Assembly (NCBI RefSeq): GCF_011189575.1 | Contig: NZ_PUJW01000003.1 | Location: forward strand, 186,001 to 250,000 | DNA: 64,000 bases | Source: Photorhabdus cinerea | GTDB lineage: Bacteria; Pseudomonadota; Gammaproteobacteria; Enterobacterales; Enterobacteriaceae | Direction: 5' to 3' | In this document: in pieces, positions 63,834 to 64,000 of the stretch | How positions within the stretch are numbered: the first letter of the stretch is position 1 | Layout: each line of letters opens with the position of its first letter | Made by a program: the position numbers and the translations under genes | Notes under the pieces: generated by a model | Database searches by the model: none | Told to the model about the DNA's origin: nothing | The model's input: the letters and a program-made list of their open reading frames with translations, nothing else

Positions 63834-64000
63834 AATTTTGCCTTTTTCATCAATTAAATCAGTTTCCTGCTTTCTCTAAGCATTTGAGCATAATTTCAAT
63901 TCTCAAATAATATACAATATAAATCTGTCACTAATTCATTTGCGCAATAACAGATAAAATCCCCACTCTTCTTCAATTAAATATTGAAGAAATAACATTT

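Noticed and set aside
1..64000. tRNA, rRNA, IS elements and prophage genes
   Set aside because: None recognised on either strand; no transposase or integrase protein among the reading frames.

Overview
The window reads as a chromosome segment of a gammaproteobacterium in the Morganellaceae, most likely Photorhabdus (Xenorhabdus is second choice). Four lines support this: nearly every core protein aligns from memory along its length with the E. coli homologue, non-coding DNA is AT-rich, there are four ERIC elements, and there is an isocyanide synthase/oxygenase pair of the rhabduscin type known from insect-pathogenic Photorhabdus and Xenorhabdus. No database was searched; all names come from sequence recognition.

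Layout. (1) 1-14058 is core: the 3' part of purB, phoPQ, roxA, pepT, cobB, the lolCDE lipoprotein-release operon and mfd. (2) 14059-19083 is an accessory block between mfd and ndh: isnA-isnB, a GNAT acetyltransferase and a subtilisin-like protease with an unrecognised N-terminal half. (3) 19084-39871 is core again: ndh, nagZ, thiK, lpoB, hinT, ycfH, holB-tmk-mltG-pabC, the fab/acpP/plsX/rpmF/yceD lipid cluster, a broken yceF, rluC and rne. (4) 39872-43980 is a second accessory block: a decayed oxidoreductase gene, tmaR, a long AT-rich stretch with 17 perfect copies of an 8-bp repeat, an orphan 77-aa gene, and a compact three-gene unit of orphan T6SS hcp, a glycine-rich membrane-active candidate effector and a two-helix candidate immunity protein. 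(5) 43981-64000 holds sbcB, dld, plaP, a TonB receptor with an ABC iron-uptake set, lysP, yeiE/yeiH, nfo, an orphan fruK under a Cra-type operator, a Nudix gene, mtr with a TrpR-type operator, and efpL.

How the parts work together. Lipid and envelope supply dominates the centre: FabH/D/G/F, AcpP and PlsX make acyl chains, LolCDE exports lipoproteins such as LpoB, and MltG/NagZ handle peptidoglycan. RoxA, RpmF, YceD, RluC, RNase E and EfpL act on ribosomes and RNA. Mfd, SbcB, HolB and Nfo maintain DNA. The accessory genes look aimed at other organisms: isonitrile synthesis against host phenoloxidase, the hcp module against rival bacteria, and siderophore uptake for iron.

The most novel item is the hcp/effector/immunity unit at 42334-43687. 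Next come the orphan fruK that keeps a Cra operator, the plaP leader with an 18-bp perfect palindrome inside an upstream ORF, the 8-bp tandem array, and two 82-bp ERIC copies that look like deletions between internal direct repeats.
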